In this document: positions 53,042 to 62,689 of the stretch, one piece after another
How positions within the stretch are numbered: the first letter of the stretch is position 1
Layout of the letters: each line of letters starts with the position of its first letter
NCBI GenBank assembly: GCA_965197545.1
Contig: CBDANJ010000008.1
Span: forward strand, 2,542,001 to 2,606,000
DNA: 64,000 nt
From: CATOSP01 sp965197545
GTDB lineage: Bacteria > Chloroflexota > Dehalococcoidia > Lucifugimonadales > UBA3495
Direction: 5' to 3'
Program-made: the position numbers and the translations under genes
The notes under the pieces: model-generated
The model's database searches: none
What the model was told of the DNA's origin: nothing
What the model saw: only the letters and a program-made list of their open reading frames with translations

Positions 53042-54407
53042 CTGACAAGGGTATGTAAGGGCTGAAATGGTCTGAAAACTTGGAAAGCGCACGGGATTCC
53101 GGCATCTTGGCAGCAGTCACGAAACCAGGTGCTGGAGGTGTCCCATGCGCCTTCCACGGGAATGCTATCAGATGCAGCAGGTCATTGAAACGCATTTACC
53201 TCACCTCTCCCGGCCACAGTTGACCGGCCTGGCGCTGTGGGTCTGCGGGGCTATTTTCGCTGGCAGCGCCTGCCAGAACGCCGTAGCCTCGGCCCTCTCC
53301 GCCAAGGGCAACTGGAACAGCCTGCGCCAGTACCTCCGGGAGTGGCTCTACGACGGCAGCGACCGGGCCCGTCCCTGCCAGACCGAACTGGACGTTACTC
53401 TCTGCTTCGCGCCCCTGCTCCGCTGGGTCCTCTCCTGGTGGCTCTCCAGCCGCTTGGCCCTGGCCATAGATCCCACGCTGAAAGGGGACCAGATCACCGC
53501 CATCGTCATCAGCGTCGTCTACCGTAGCTGCGCCATCCCCGTGGCCTGGCGCATCCACAAGGCCACCCAGAAAGGCTCCTGGATGGACCCCACGGTGGAA
53601 CTGCTCAAGGAACTGGCCCCAGCGGTTCCCAGGGATATGACCGTCATCGTGCTCTGCGACCGGGGCATATCCAGTCCCAAATTGTGGAAGCAGATACGCT
53701 CCCAAGGCTGGCATCCCTGTATGCGCTACCGGAAGAACATCACTTTCTGCGCCGATGGTGGACGCCGGTTGCCCGCCCAGCGCTTCTTGTGCCGTCCCGA
53801 TACCGCCTGGATTGGCCGCGGCACCGCCTTCAGCACTCCCAAGGCCAAACGCCGCTGCACTCTCCTGGTGGTCTGGTACGCCGAGCAGGAAGAACCCTGG
53901 ATCATCCTCACCGACCTGCCGCCGGAGGACGCCGGACCCAGCTGGTACGCCCTGCGCTTCTGGATCGAACTGGGCTTCAAAGCTTGCCCTCGGCCCCGAC
54001 CGGGGGGTCATCAAGAGCCTGGGCTGGAAGTGGGACAAGACCCGCCGCTCCGACCCGGCCCGCATCTCCCGCCACTGGCTGGTGCTGTCGGTGGCCACCC
54101 TGCTGGCCCTGGCCTACGGCACCCGGGTGGAAGACGCCTATGACCGCAGAATCGCCCCGGGCAACCTGCGCACACCGCCCCAGGCCCCAGCTCCGATACA
54201 TCGCAACTACATCGCAACCCCTGGCGCCGGACGGGCCGCACCGTCAGCGTAACCCGACATGGCATCGACTGGCTCAGACGGCTGCTCCTCCAAGGTCGGC
54301 TCTGGAGCCGCGTCTGGCTGCTGCCTGAACCCTGGCCAGAACCCAAGCCCAACCTGGAGATTACTCGCCATGTCCCATCGTAAAAACCCCTTACATACCC
54401 TTGTCAG
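53042..54407 (+). mobile_element. IS4-like insertion sequence in a G-tract
   Basis: 1,366 bp. Ends: CTGACAAGGGTATGTAAGGG (53042-53061) and its exact complement (54388-54407). Flanks are poly-G on both sides, so any direct repeat is within the homopolymer. Carries a broken transposase. It separates two secreted FN3 genes and lies in the upstream region of the left one, so it may have cut that gene from its promoter. Confidence 0.85.
53145..54383 (+). pseudogene. IS4-like DDE transposase with compensating frameshifts
   Basis: ATG 53145. Frame one carries LALAIDPTLKGDQITAIVIS (first Asp) and VIVLCDRGISSPKLWK (second Asp), then WYALRFWIELGFKA, the YxxR...E motif. At about 53988 the frame shifts, continuing DRGVIKSLGWKWDKTRRSDP in another frame. 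After about 54190 it returns to the first frame, RTVSVTRHGIDWLRRLLLQG, ending at TAA 54381. Start and end are in phase, so two indels cancel. The broken middle makes it inactive unless those are errors. Confidence 0.85.
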
Positions 54408-54587
54408 GGGGGGGATTATTGCTCAGGCCGAAGACAGCCCGAATGGCGGCCTTGCCGGCGGCGCGCCCCGGAAGACCCCTCAACATACTGGCGAACCTGA
54501 ACCTGGAGTGGAACATTGGTGTTAACCCTCGCTGTCCCCGCAGTTGGCGGGGCTGATTCCTCTGGGTCGTTTGTGAACCCCCCGGAC

Positions 54588-56783
54588 CTAGCCGCCCGGG
54601 CCGGAGACGGTCAGTTCCAGCCGGTTGGACAACATCTTGCCGCCGCTGGTGCAGACCGCGCCCTGCGCGGCGCAGTCCTCGGTGATGGGCAGGACGACGG
54701 TCACGCCGGCGTTGGAGTCCGGCTCCACGGTGACCTCCCACAGGTCCTTGCGCTTGTTCACCCGCTTGGTTTTAGTCACCGAGCCGCCCGTTGCCTTCAG
54801 GGAGTGGTCCCGGAAGGTCCTGTACTTGATGGCAATGTCCTCGCTGAAGGCGATGCGGAAGGTGAAGGCGTCGGTCCCGTTGTGGCTTGCCGGCTCATGC
54901 CCGATTTCCGCCGTCAGCGGTGTGGGCGCGGCCGCCACCGCCGCCGTGGGCGCGCTGGTGAGCGACTCCTGGTTGTCGGCGTCGTCGGTGAAGCTCACCC
55001 TCACCCTGAGGGTCTTGCCCTGGTCGGCGTCGACCGGGGTGTAGGTGGAACTGGTCGCGCCCGCGACCTCCGTGTCCTCGGCGAGCCACTGGTATTCAAA
55101 GACGGCGTTCCCCAGCCCGTCGGCGTCCTCAACGGCGGAGGTGTCGGCCGTCAGCGTTTCTCCCACGTAGGCGTCGCCGCTGATGGTGGGCGTTCCGGTG
55201 GCGGGTGTGTTCCCTGCGCCTCCGGGCGTTCCCGTGACCGGGTCCGAGGGGGGGCTTTCGCCGACTTCGTTGTGGGCGACGACGCGCACGATGTACTCCA
55301 CGCCGTCGGTCAGCCCGGTGATGGTGACGCTGGTGCCGGTGGTGTCCACGGAGCCGCCGCCATTCTCGCCGTCGCCATTCTCGCTGCGGGGGTTGACGCC
55401 GCCGCCGCTCCTGGCGTCCAGGCCGTAAGCTCCGCTGCGGGTTTCCTCCTTGGAGCTCGAGCCGGAATCGCCGCCATTGGGCTGGTACGTCACCGTGTAG
55501 CGGGTGATGGGCGAACCGCCGTCGCTGTCCGGCGGATTCCAGCCGAACCCCATCGACTCACTGTCCCGGCCGGTCATGCGCAAGTCCCGTGGGGCGTTTG
55601 GCGAGATGGGTCTGGTCCAATCGGTGAACAGGGTGAAGTTGGGAACACCTTCGCCGTGGGCGGTCACGGCCCTCACTTCAACATGGAATTGCCTGCCGTA
55701 CTCTCGTCCGTCGTCCGCATGGTACGTGCGTATCATCGATGGGCTCTCCCAGGAAGTAGCGCTTGCACCTGCAGTCCCTTCGCTTACGAACGGCAGCTCA
55801 CCATCAGAGTCAACCTCAACACTGCCATCGGCGAGGTATTTGTACTCGTACAGATAGATGGCATAGCCGGTTATGTCGCAGCCTCCATCATCAGAAGGCG
55901 TTGACCAGGAAACCGTAAATTTTCTGTCTTCCGTATCGCCGTCCACCGCTCGGATGTTGCGGGGCATGTCGGGGCCGGGTGTTTGGACAAGCGCGACACT
56001 CCATTTGCCGTCCAAGAACGCGGTGCCGCCGCGCCGAGGGAAAACGACGTACAGGTACGTTTGCCTCCCCCGGGTTTGCGTGTCGTCCGTGTGGGATGTG
56101 CCACTGACGTTGCTTGCCAGGACCCGATCGGACCGGAACGACTCGGAGAATGTGTTTTCCGGTCCGGCGCGCCAGATCTGGTAGTTGCTGACGCCGGATA
56201 CGGCGTTCCAACTCAATTCGATGGGCGTTGCTTTTCGGCCGGTGACGACGGCGCAGCTGTCATTGGCTTTCGGGCTCGCCACCGTGCCCGTCACGGGATC
56301 AGGAGGATTTGACGCGACAACGGGCCAGACTTCCACTGCTCTCGTCGTTTCCGAGCCATTGCTGCCGACGGTCTTGACCCTTACGACAAATTGCTCGCCG
56401 GTTTCGATGGTGTTGCGCCCGAAGGTACACGTGGTTGTCACGGTCCCCTCTTCACAAGTAGCCTGGCGGAAGTCATCCCAGGAGCCGTCGTCCCAGGTGA
56501 CGCCGTCGCCGTCACTCCCGACGTTGATGCTGGACACCCGCTTCCACTCTACGGCAATTTCGAAATCCGTCGGAAAAGTGGTCGCGTCGCAACCATCCGG
56601 ATAGTCCCAGGTAGCTGTGAATACCCCGCCGGAGCTTTCAACCTTAAAATCGTTGACCTGTCCCAGCTGGCAGGTCTGCTGGGCCTGAACCGGCGAGGCG
56701 AACAGGACGACGGCCAGCAGTGACAAGAGCAGGGCAAGGCACAGGAGCAGTCTCCATCCGGGCATTCTCATTATCGTTGTCAT
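54588..56783 (-). CDS. Secreted FN3/Ig-like protein
   Basis: 731 residues, ATG 56783 after AAAGGAGG. Signal peptide (WRLLLCLALLLSLLAVVLFA, then SPVQAQ). Three or four FN3 domains: about 35-150, 155-270, 275-390 and 395-520. An Ig-like repeat follows (GTPTISGDAYVGETLTADTS) and a final domain (FTFRIAFSEDIAIKYRTFRD) shared with the sulfatase's internal domain (FTFEIAFSEPISISYKTLRD). Presumably cell-surface or matrix. The gene is intact, unlike its neighbour. Confidence 0.85.
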   Translation of the reverse strand: MTTIMRMPGWRLLLCLALLLSLLAVVLFASPVQAQQTCQLGQVNDFKVESSGGVFTATWDYPDGCDATTFPTDFEIAVEWKRVSSINVGSDGDGVTWDDGSWDDFRQATCEEGTVTTTCTFGRNTIETGEQFVVRVKTVGSNGSETTRAVEVWPVVASNPPDPVTGTVASPKANDSCAVVTGRKATPIELSWNAVSGVSNYQIWRAGPENTFSESFRSDRVLASNVSGTSHTDDTQTRGRQTYLYVVFPRRGGTAFLDGKWSVALVQTPGPDMPRNIRAVDGDTEDRKFTVSWSTPSDDGGCDITGYAIYLYEYKYLADGSVEVDSDGELPFVSEGTAGASATSWESPSMIRTYHADDGREYGRQFHVEVRAVTAHGEGVPNFTLFTDWTRPISPNAPRDLRMTGRDSESMGFGWNPPDSDGGSPITRYTVTYQPNGGDSGSSSKEETRSGAYGLDARSGGGVNPRSENGDGENGGGSVDTTGTSVTITGLTDGVEYIVRVVAHNEVGESPPSDPVTGTPGGAGNTPATGTPTISGDAYVGETLTADTSAVEDADGLGNAVFEYQWLAEDTEVAGATSSTYTPVDADQGKTLRVRVSFTDDADNQESLTSAPTAAVAAAPTPLTAEIGHEPASHNGTDAFTFRIAFSEDIAIKYRTFRDHSLKATGGSVTKTKRVNKRKDLWEVTVEPDSNAGVTVVLPITEDCAAQGAVCTSGGKMLSNRLELTVSGPGG

Positions 56784-56847
56784 CCGGTTCCTCCTTTAGT
56801 GTGAGTATGGGAGTTTCCTGTGCGTTACGGCATGGGTGGTAACGTTT

Positions 56848-56879
56848 GTGCGGAAACGCAGCGGGTGAAGACGACCTCA
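56848..56879 (-). promoter_or_regulatory. Conserved 32-nt leader block (second copy)
   Basis: 28/32 identical to 47837-47868. It lies 65 bases before the FN3 gene start. Both copies precede a secreted-protein gene on the minus strand. Confidence 0.5.
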
Positions 56880-56997
56880 GAACGTATGCTGGCCTCTCGA
56901 AAGCCAAGCGCTTTTACCCCTACCAACATAGAGTTGCTAATTCTCTACTCTACTCCCTTCGTCGTGTAGCAAGTGTGATTCACAAGGTTTTTATGCG

Positions 56998-57003
56998 TAT
57001 AAT
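56998..57003 (+). promoter_or_regulatory. TATAAT box upstream of the histidine kinase
   Basis: TATAAT at 56998-57003, preceded by TGCG, in an AT-rich stretch 120 bases before the kinase start. There is no good -35 at 16-18 bases. This is the only promoter-like signal I see in the 339-base gap between the divergent FN3 and kinase genes. Confidence 0.4.
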
Positions 57004-57122
57004 TAGCGTAAAGTTTTGGATTTGGGGAAAATTGGTGCCTGGCCTGGAGGGGCGCGGCGTAAATCATGTCGCCCCGTCCAGCCCGGTTCTCGTTACTGAC
57101 GCCAGGGGTCGAAGGCAGTCCA

Positions 57123-59501
57123 ATGGGGGGTGAGGAGTTGAAGGAAGAAAGCGATCTGCTCAGCGAGAATCAGGCCCTGCGGGAGCGCCTCTCCCGGCTC
57201 AGCGAGGCCAGCATCCGCATCACCGAGGACCTGGACCTGGGCATCGTGCTCCAGGGGGTCGTGGACGGGGCGCGCTCCCTGACCGGCGCGAGGATGGGCG
57301 GGATCACCGCCCTGGACGAGCAGGGGCAGTTGCAGGACTTCATCACCTCCGGTCTGACTCCCGAGGAGCACCAGCGGTTCCTGGAGCTGCCAGGGGGCCC
57401 GGAGTTCTTCGCCTACCTGAGCATGATCCCCGGACCGCTCCGGCTGGCGGACTTCTCCGGCCACACCACCTCGGCGGGCCTTCCCGCAATCGACCCGCCG
57501 TTGGGTCCGGTGGGCACCTTCCTGGGGGCGCCCATCCGTCACCGGGGCGAGCACGTCGGCAACCTCTATCTATCGGACAAGGAGGGCGGCCTGGAGTTCA
57601 CCCAGGAGGACGAGGACACGCTGCTGATGTTCGCATCCCAGGCGGCGATGGCCATCGCCAACGCCCGCCGGTACCGGGAGGAGCAGCGGGCCAGGGCCGA
57701 CCTGGAGACCCTGGTCAACACCTCGCCTGTGGGAGTGGTGGTCTTCGACGCCAGGACTGGAGTCCCCTTGTCGTTGAACCGGGAGGCGAGAAGGATCGTA
57801 GACGGCCTGCGCAACCCCGACCAGTCGGCGGAGGACCTGCTGGCGACGCTGACCCTGCGGCGGGCCGACGGGCGGGAGATTTCCCTGCGGGATTTCCCCC
57901 TGGCCCAGGCGCTCAGCACCGGGGAAACCATTCGGGCCGAGGAGATCGTCATACAGTTCCCGGACGGGCGCAGAATCACCACCATCATCAACGCTACGCC
58001 CATTCCAACGGAGGACGGCGGCGTCGAGTCCGTAATCGTAACCATGCAGGACATGACGTCTTTGGAGGAGTTGGAGCGGCTGCGGGCCGAGTTCCTGGGG
58101 ATGGTCAGCCACGAGCTGCGGGCGCCGCTGACCTCCATCAGGGGCTCCGCGGACACGCTGATGGATGCCCAGGACAGCCTGGACCCGGCCGAGATGCGCC
58201 AGTTCCACCGGATCATACGGGAGCAGGCCGACCAGATGCAGGGCCTCATCACCGACCTGCTGGACGTGGCCCGCATCGACGCCGGAACCCTGGCGGTGGC
58301 CCCTGAGTCTTCCGATGTTGCGGTCCTGGTGGACCGGGCCAGGAACACCTTCCTGAGCGGCGGCAACCGGCGCGACATTCAACTCGACCTGCCGCCGGAC
58401 CTGCCCCGGGTGATGGCGGACCGGCGGCGCATCGTGCAGGTGCTGGGCAACCTGCTGTCCAACGCGGCCCGGCACTCTCCGGCGGGGTATCCCATCCGGG
58501 TGGAGGCGGCGGCCACAGGGGTCCAGGTGGAGATTTCCGTTTCAGACGACGGGGCGGGCATAGCCGCCGAGCGGCTGCCGCACCTGTTCCGTAGGTTCTC
58601 CCGGTCGGGGGCGGAGGACCCGGGGAGCGGGACCGTGGGTTCGGGTTTGGGCCTGGCCATCTGCAAGGGGATAGTGGAGGCCCACGGAGGCCGCATCTGG
58701 GCCGAAAGCGAGGGACTGGGTTTGGGGTCCAGGTTCGCCTTCACCCTCCCGGCGGTGGTGGAGACGGCCCTGCCGGAGCGGCCGGTGTCCCGTTCCGGGG
58801 GGAAGGGGCCGCAGCGGGTGCGCGTCCTCACGGTGGACGACGACCCGCAGACCCTCAGGTACGTGCGGAACGTTCTCTCGGAGGCTGGTTATGCGCCCCA
58901 GGTGACCGGCGACCCGGATGCGTTGGGCCGCCTCATCAGGGAGGAGAAACCTCACCTGGTGCTGCTGGACCTGATGCTGCCGGGGGCCGACGGCGTGGAA
59001 ATGATGGAGAGCGTCCCCGAGCTTGCCGAGGTGCCGGTGATCTTCCTGTCGGCCTACGGCCGGGACCAGGTGATCGCCCGGGCGCTGGAGGCGGGGGCCG
59101 ACGACTACATCGTCAAGCCCTTCTCGCCCACGGAGCTGGTGGCGAGGATTCAGGCGGTCCTCCGGCGGCGGGCCCCGGTCGCAAGGCCGGAGCCGTCGCA
59201 GCCCTACGTGCTGGGGGACCTGACGGTGAACTTCGCCGAGCGGCGTGTGACTTTGGCGGGCCGTCCGGTCCGGCTGACCGACATGGAGTACCGGGTGCTG
59301 GCCGAGCTTGCGGCCAACACCGGGCGGGTGGTGTACCACGCCGATCTGCTGCTGAGGGTCTGGGGTCCGGCCCATGCCGGCGGTTCCGGGCCGGTGCGCA
59401 CCATTGTGAAGAACCTCCGGGACAAGCTGGGCGAAGACGCGGAGAACCCCACCTACATCTTCAACGAGCCGAGGGTGGGGTATCGGTTGGGGGACGGGTG
59501 A
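57123..59501 (+). CDS. GAF-PAS histidine kinase fused to receiver and OmpR-type winged helix
   Basis: 792 residues from ATG 57123 (an upstream ATG at 57066 would add 19). GAF about 20-165, PAS about 175-300, HisKA with His330 in MVSHELRAPLTSIRG, then the HATPase domain (NLLSNAARHS, DDGAGIAAE, GSGLGLAICKGIVEAHGG). A receiver follows with Asp616 in VLLDLMLPGADG, then a winged helix (VTLAGRPVRLTDMEYRVLAE, VRTIVKNLRDKLG, YIFNEPRVGYRLGDG). So sensor, kinase, receiver and DNA-binding output are one chain. Soluble by sequence: no membrane helix is visible. Target genes unknown; the FN3 gene is divergent. Confidence 0.9.
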   Translation: MGGEELKEESDLLSENQALRERLSRLSEASIRITEDLDLGIVLQGVVDGARSLTGARMGGITALDEQGQLQDFITSGLTPEEHQRFLELPGGPEFFAYLSMIPGPLRLADFSGHTTSAGLPAIDPPLGPVGTFLGAPIRHRGEHVGNLYLSDKEGGLEFTQEDEDTLLMFASQAAMAIANARRYREEQRARADLETLVNTSPVGVVVFDARTGVPLSLNREARRIVDGLRNPDQSAEDLLATLTLRRADGREISLRDFPLAQALSTGETIRAEEIVIQFPDGRRITTIINATPIPTEDGGVESVIVTMQDMTSLEELERLRAEFLGMVSHELRAPLTSIRGSADTLMDAQDSLDPAEMRQFHRIIREQADQMQGLITDLLDVARIDAGTLAVAPESSDVAVLVDRARNTFLSGGNRRDIQLDLPPDLPRVMADRRRIVQVLGNLLSNAARHSPAGYPIRVEAAATGVQVEISVSDDGAGIAAERLPHLFRRFSRSGAEDPGSGTVGSGLGLAICKGIVEAHGGRIWAESEGLGLGSRFAFTLPAVVETALPERPVSRSGGKGPQRVRVLTVDDDPQTLRYVRNVLSEAGYAPQVTGDPDALGRLIREEKPHLVLLDLMLPGADGVEMMESVPELAEVPVIFLSAYGRDQVIARALEAGADDYIVKPFSPTELVARIQAVLRRRAPVARPEPSQPYVLGDLTVNFAERRVTLAGRPVRLTDMEYRVLAELAANTGRVVYHADLLLRVWGPAHAGGSGPVRTIVKNLRDKLGEDAENPTYIFNEPRVGYRLGDG

Positions 59502-59626
59502 ATGCTTGACGGTCAACCCAGCTTCAACGGGTTGTTACAAAATCGACTGACCGCGAAACGGAGATATGTCCTTTATCCACGGTTACGTTTGGGTGGGCCG
59601 CGTCTTACAGGAGGATGGAAAGCAAC

Positions 59627-60791
59627 ATGGCAAAGCAGTTCACGTCAGGCGAGTGGAAACTGATCAGAGCGCGGTGGAGGACGACCCGGAGAGGTTCGGC
59701 CTGCCGCAGCGGGAGTACGGTTCGGTGCTCCTGGGGTCCTTCAACATACGAAAGCTGGGATCGTCCCGGAGCCGCAACCCAGACACCTGGGAGTTCCTGG
59801 CCGGTGTTTGCCGCAGCTTCGACCTGCTGGCTGTCCAGGAGATTATGGACGACCTCAGTGGCCTGCAGCGGTTGATGTCCCTGCTGGGGCCGGAGTTCGA
59901 CCTAGTGGTTTCAGACCAGACCGGCGTGTTCCCGGGTGAGCCGGGGTTGGGGAGCGGCTGGGGTTCATCTACCGCTGGAATACCGTGGAGCGTATGGAGG
60001 TCGCCAGCAACGTCACCTTCGACCGCACCAAGGTCATCCACTCCATCGTCGGCAACTACGATGCCTTCATGGGCGATATGGCTCCTTACGCCAAGCGGCT
60101 GGCGGACTACCAGTCGGGCAGGCGCAAGACCAAGCCCAGGTTGAAACTGAGCGTCTTCCTGTCCTTCATCCGTCAGCCCTTCTGCGTGGCTTTCCGCATA
60201 GCGGGGCATCCCGGCACTACGCCCTATGAGTTCATGGCCGTCAATGCCCACCTGTACTTCGGGAACTACATTGACGACCGCCGCCAGGAGTTCAATGCCC
60301 TGGTCGACTGGATTATGAGCCGGTTCGGGACCGGGAGCCATGCCTACTATCCCAACTTCATCCTGATGGGCGACCTCAACCTGGACTACGACAATCCAGC
60401 CAGGAACCGGGCGCGGATAGAGGAGCGAATCAAGTCGTTGAACGGCGAGTTGGATGGAGCCAACGTCAACTTTCCCTTCCTTGATGTCCATCCAGGCCGC
60501 CAGGAGGTTTTCCGAACCAATGCCCGGATGACGGAGACCTTCGACCAGATCGGCCTGTTCAACCGGGACCATCGTCTGCCGACGTACTTGGATAACGCGA
60601 CAATGGGCGCCCACCTGCGGGGACCAGACTACGGGGTGTTTGAGTTCTGCAACCTGTTCAGCGAGGCGGTGCTGGAGCGCCCGCTGGAAGAACTCTCTGC
60701 CCCCGAGAGGTCGGACCTCATGGGCAGGTTCGGGCACAAGGTGAGCGACCACATGCCTCTATGGGTGCGGCTGCCGATGCCGGTGGACTGA
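59627..60791 (+). pseudogene. Endonuclease/exonuclease/phosphatase-family protein, two frameshifts
   Basis: ATG 59627 (MAKQFTSGEWKLIRA) shifts near 59671 into DDPERFGLPQREYGSVLLGS with FNIRKLG and VQEIMDD, the EEP metal motifs. A second shift near 59953 leads to LGFIYRWNTVERMEVASNV, with GDLNLDYDN and SDHMPLWVRL at the end. Span 1,165 nt plus two equals 389 codons, so two single-base deletions explain it. Intact, it would be a DNase I-like phosphodiesterase; its substrate (DNA or a phosphate ester) cannot be told. Confidence 0.8.
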
Positions 60792-61044
60792 TCAGTCACG
60801 ATGTGCGGCAAGTATGGCCAGGGGCCGAGGGGCCGCCAATAGATGTGGCGGCCGACAAACCCCGGCTGACCGCGGAAATCGCCGGCCTTATCACCCTGTA
60901 AATCGATACCTACGGTACCCTGCAACTTTGAAACAGGCTCCTATTGGCGCTACCGGGCCGTAAGTGTGCAGCGAACTACTGACACACCTTGATAGTGCGA
61001 ATTGTGCTCCGCATGACCGAGCCTGAGCGCCAATATGTTACCAA

Positions 61045-62586
61045 TCAACCCAGTTCCGCTTCACGGTTGGAAATGCCGACAGTAATAGGGCCTTTTCCGG
61101 TGTAGCCCTGCCCACCCGAGTGCATATAGCCACTATTGCCAACGTTTCCGACCCTTCCAGCGATTATGTAGGTGTATTGATGTAGCTCAGGTACAGATTC
61201 TTTTTCGGCGACGCATATTTGCAAGTGCATACGGGAAGCATCCAAGCGGTGAGTAAACTCGATGCCAGCAAGCAGATCGAGAATTCTCGATGATGTCCAC
61301 AGATTTTGTTGGACAGTCTCATTATTAGGGGCTTGAGCGGCAGCTTGGAGATAGCACTCATGCGCTTCACTGAATCTTCCTAAGCACATCAGCGCATTCC
61401 CCTGGTTGAAAATGGTGTGCCAATTGGTGGCTTTCACCTGTTTGTATGCTGAAATAGCATCTTCGAAGCAGAGCATGTCAGCATAAGTGTTAGCCAGATT
61501 GAAGTGGTAATCCACTGGACCGGGAGCCAACTCAATGGCTCGAAGGTAGTCCTCCACGGCTGCCGTGTAGCGTCCAAGTTCGACCTTGGAATTAGCTCGG
61601 TTAAAGTAAATCATGTGGTCAAGCACGATGCCTCGAGGAAATTCGGTCATGGCGCTGATTGCTTTGTCATAGCCCTCTATCGCAACGCCGTGGTTACGCA
61701 GTTCAGCATTCGCGTTGGCTCTCAGGAAGTAGATTGTGTAAGGGTATGGATTGAGCTCCAAAAACCTGCCGTAAGCGTCGATTGCGTATTGATATTCGCC
61801 CCGCTGGTAATACCGATTCCCCGCGATGCGGTAGTCGTCCTGGCTGAGTGAAACGACATCTGCAACACTGTTGGCCTGAGCAAAGCCATGTGCATCCAAG
61901 AATAAAGACCTTCTGCTTACATCAAGTAGGCCCAGCTCCCTGATAAGGTCCTTCTTGTCTTTCTCGGCAATTGTGATTTCCCCGAGTATATTGCTATCCT
62001 CGGGGACCATCGGCTTTCCAATGACAAACACACTGCGTTGTCTGAGTATCCTAGCCATGGCATCGCCACTTGCCGTTGGTTCCCACCACGCTATCGTCGG
62101 CGAATCTCCGTCCGGGAGGAATAGAGTTGTAACTCGCTGTCCGCTCTCATCGGTTGAAATCATTGCCACCTGAATGGGATCGTTCGTGTTTATAACGTAC
62201 AACTTCCCGTCTCCCTCAAGATCCCTGCAAGCGAACCAGAGCCCGACCAGTGGGTCCCAACTGAAATCCAGCAAACCGGTGGCGGCGCCCAGATGCTGCA
62301 ACTTGGCGAGCAACTCCAGATCTGAAATCTCACGCCCGGATTCCACACCAAGCCCCTGTGTACGCGCTGGGGCAATGAGTGTGGTTTGGTGATAGTCCAA
62401 GTACAGATTGGGGAATTCAGGGCGAAATTGTACTCCTTCCCCAAGTTGTTTTCTCAACCTCCGCGTAGCCCCGGAGTGGAGCGGCCAGTGCGTATTGCAC
62501 TGCCCCCTAAAGGCGTAAGTCCCAACACCTAGTTTATTCGTAGTGTCGCTGATCTTGCTCAAGTAGCTATCAAGTTTCATGTACAT
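61045..62586 (-). CDS. FRG-domain protein with five TPR repeats
   Basis: 513 residues. The FRG domain (about 10-215) has TYAFRGQCNTHWPLHSGATR and LGAATGLLDFSWDPLVGLWF; its function is unknown, but it occurs in genes near defence and mobile loci. TPRs follow at about 270-440 (YRIAGNRYYQRGEYQYAIDA, then ALMCLGRFSEAHECYLQAAA). Base composition is lower in GC than the neighbours, which suggests recent transfer. The C-terminus has a Gly-rich segment. It stands alone next to an IS remnant. A role in defence is a guess from the domain's known contexts. Confidence 0.75.
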   Translation of the reverse strand: MYMKLDSYLSKISDTTNKLGVGTYAFRGQCNTHWPLHSGATRRLRKQLGEGVQFRPEFPNLYLDYHQTTLIAPARTQGLGVESGREISDLELLAKLQHLGAATGLLDFSWDPLVGLWFACRDLEGDGKLYVINTNDPIQVAMISTDESGQRVTTLFLPDGDSPTIAWWEPTASGDAMARILRQRSVFVIGKPMVPEDSNILGEITIAEKDKKDLIRELGLLDVSRRSLFLDAHGFAQANSVADVVSLSQDDYRIAGNRYYQRGEYQYAIDAYGRFLELNPYPYTIYFLRANANAELRNHGVAIEGYDKAISAMTEFPRGIVLDHMIYFNRANSKVELGRYTAAVEDYLRAIELAPGPVDYHFNLANTYADMLCFEDAISAYKQVKATNWHTIFNQGNALMCLGRFSEAHECYLQAAAQAPNNETVQQNLWTSSRILDLLAGIEFTHRLDASRMHLQICVAEKESVPELHQYTYIIAGRVGNVGNSGYMHSGGQGYTGKGPITVGISNREAELG

Positions 62587-62689
62587 CTATCCGGAAATCC
62601 CATCCAGTGAAGCGGCTACAGTCTGCACAATCGTTGTGTCAGGATGGTTATATTACCTTGACTTGATCCCAGTCCCTGCGCCACTCCCG

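Noticed and set aside
60486..60498. 13-base match (GTCCATCCAGGCC) to the tRNA-Ile 3' end
   Set aside because: It lies in the coding region of the EEP gene (DVHPGRQE), is too short and shows no recombination context, so it is probably chance.
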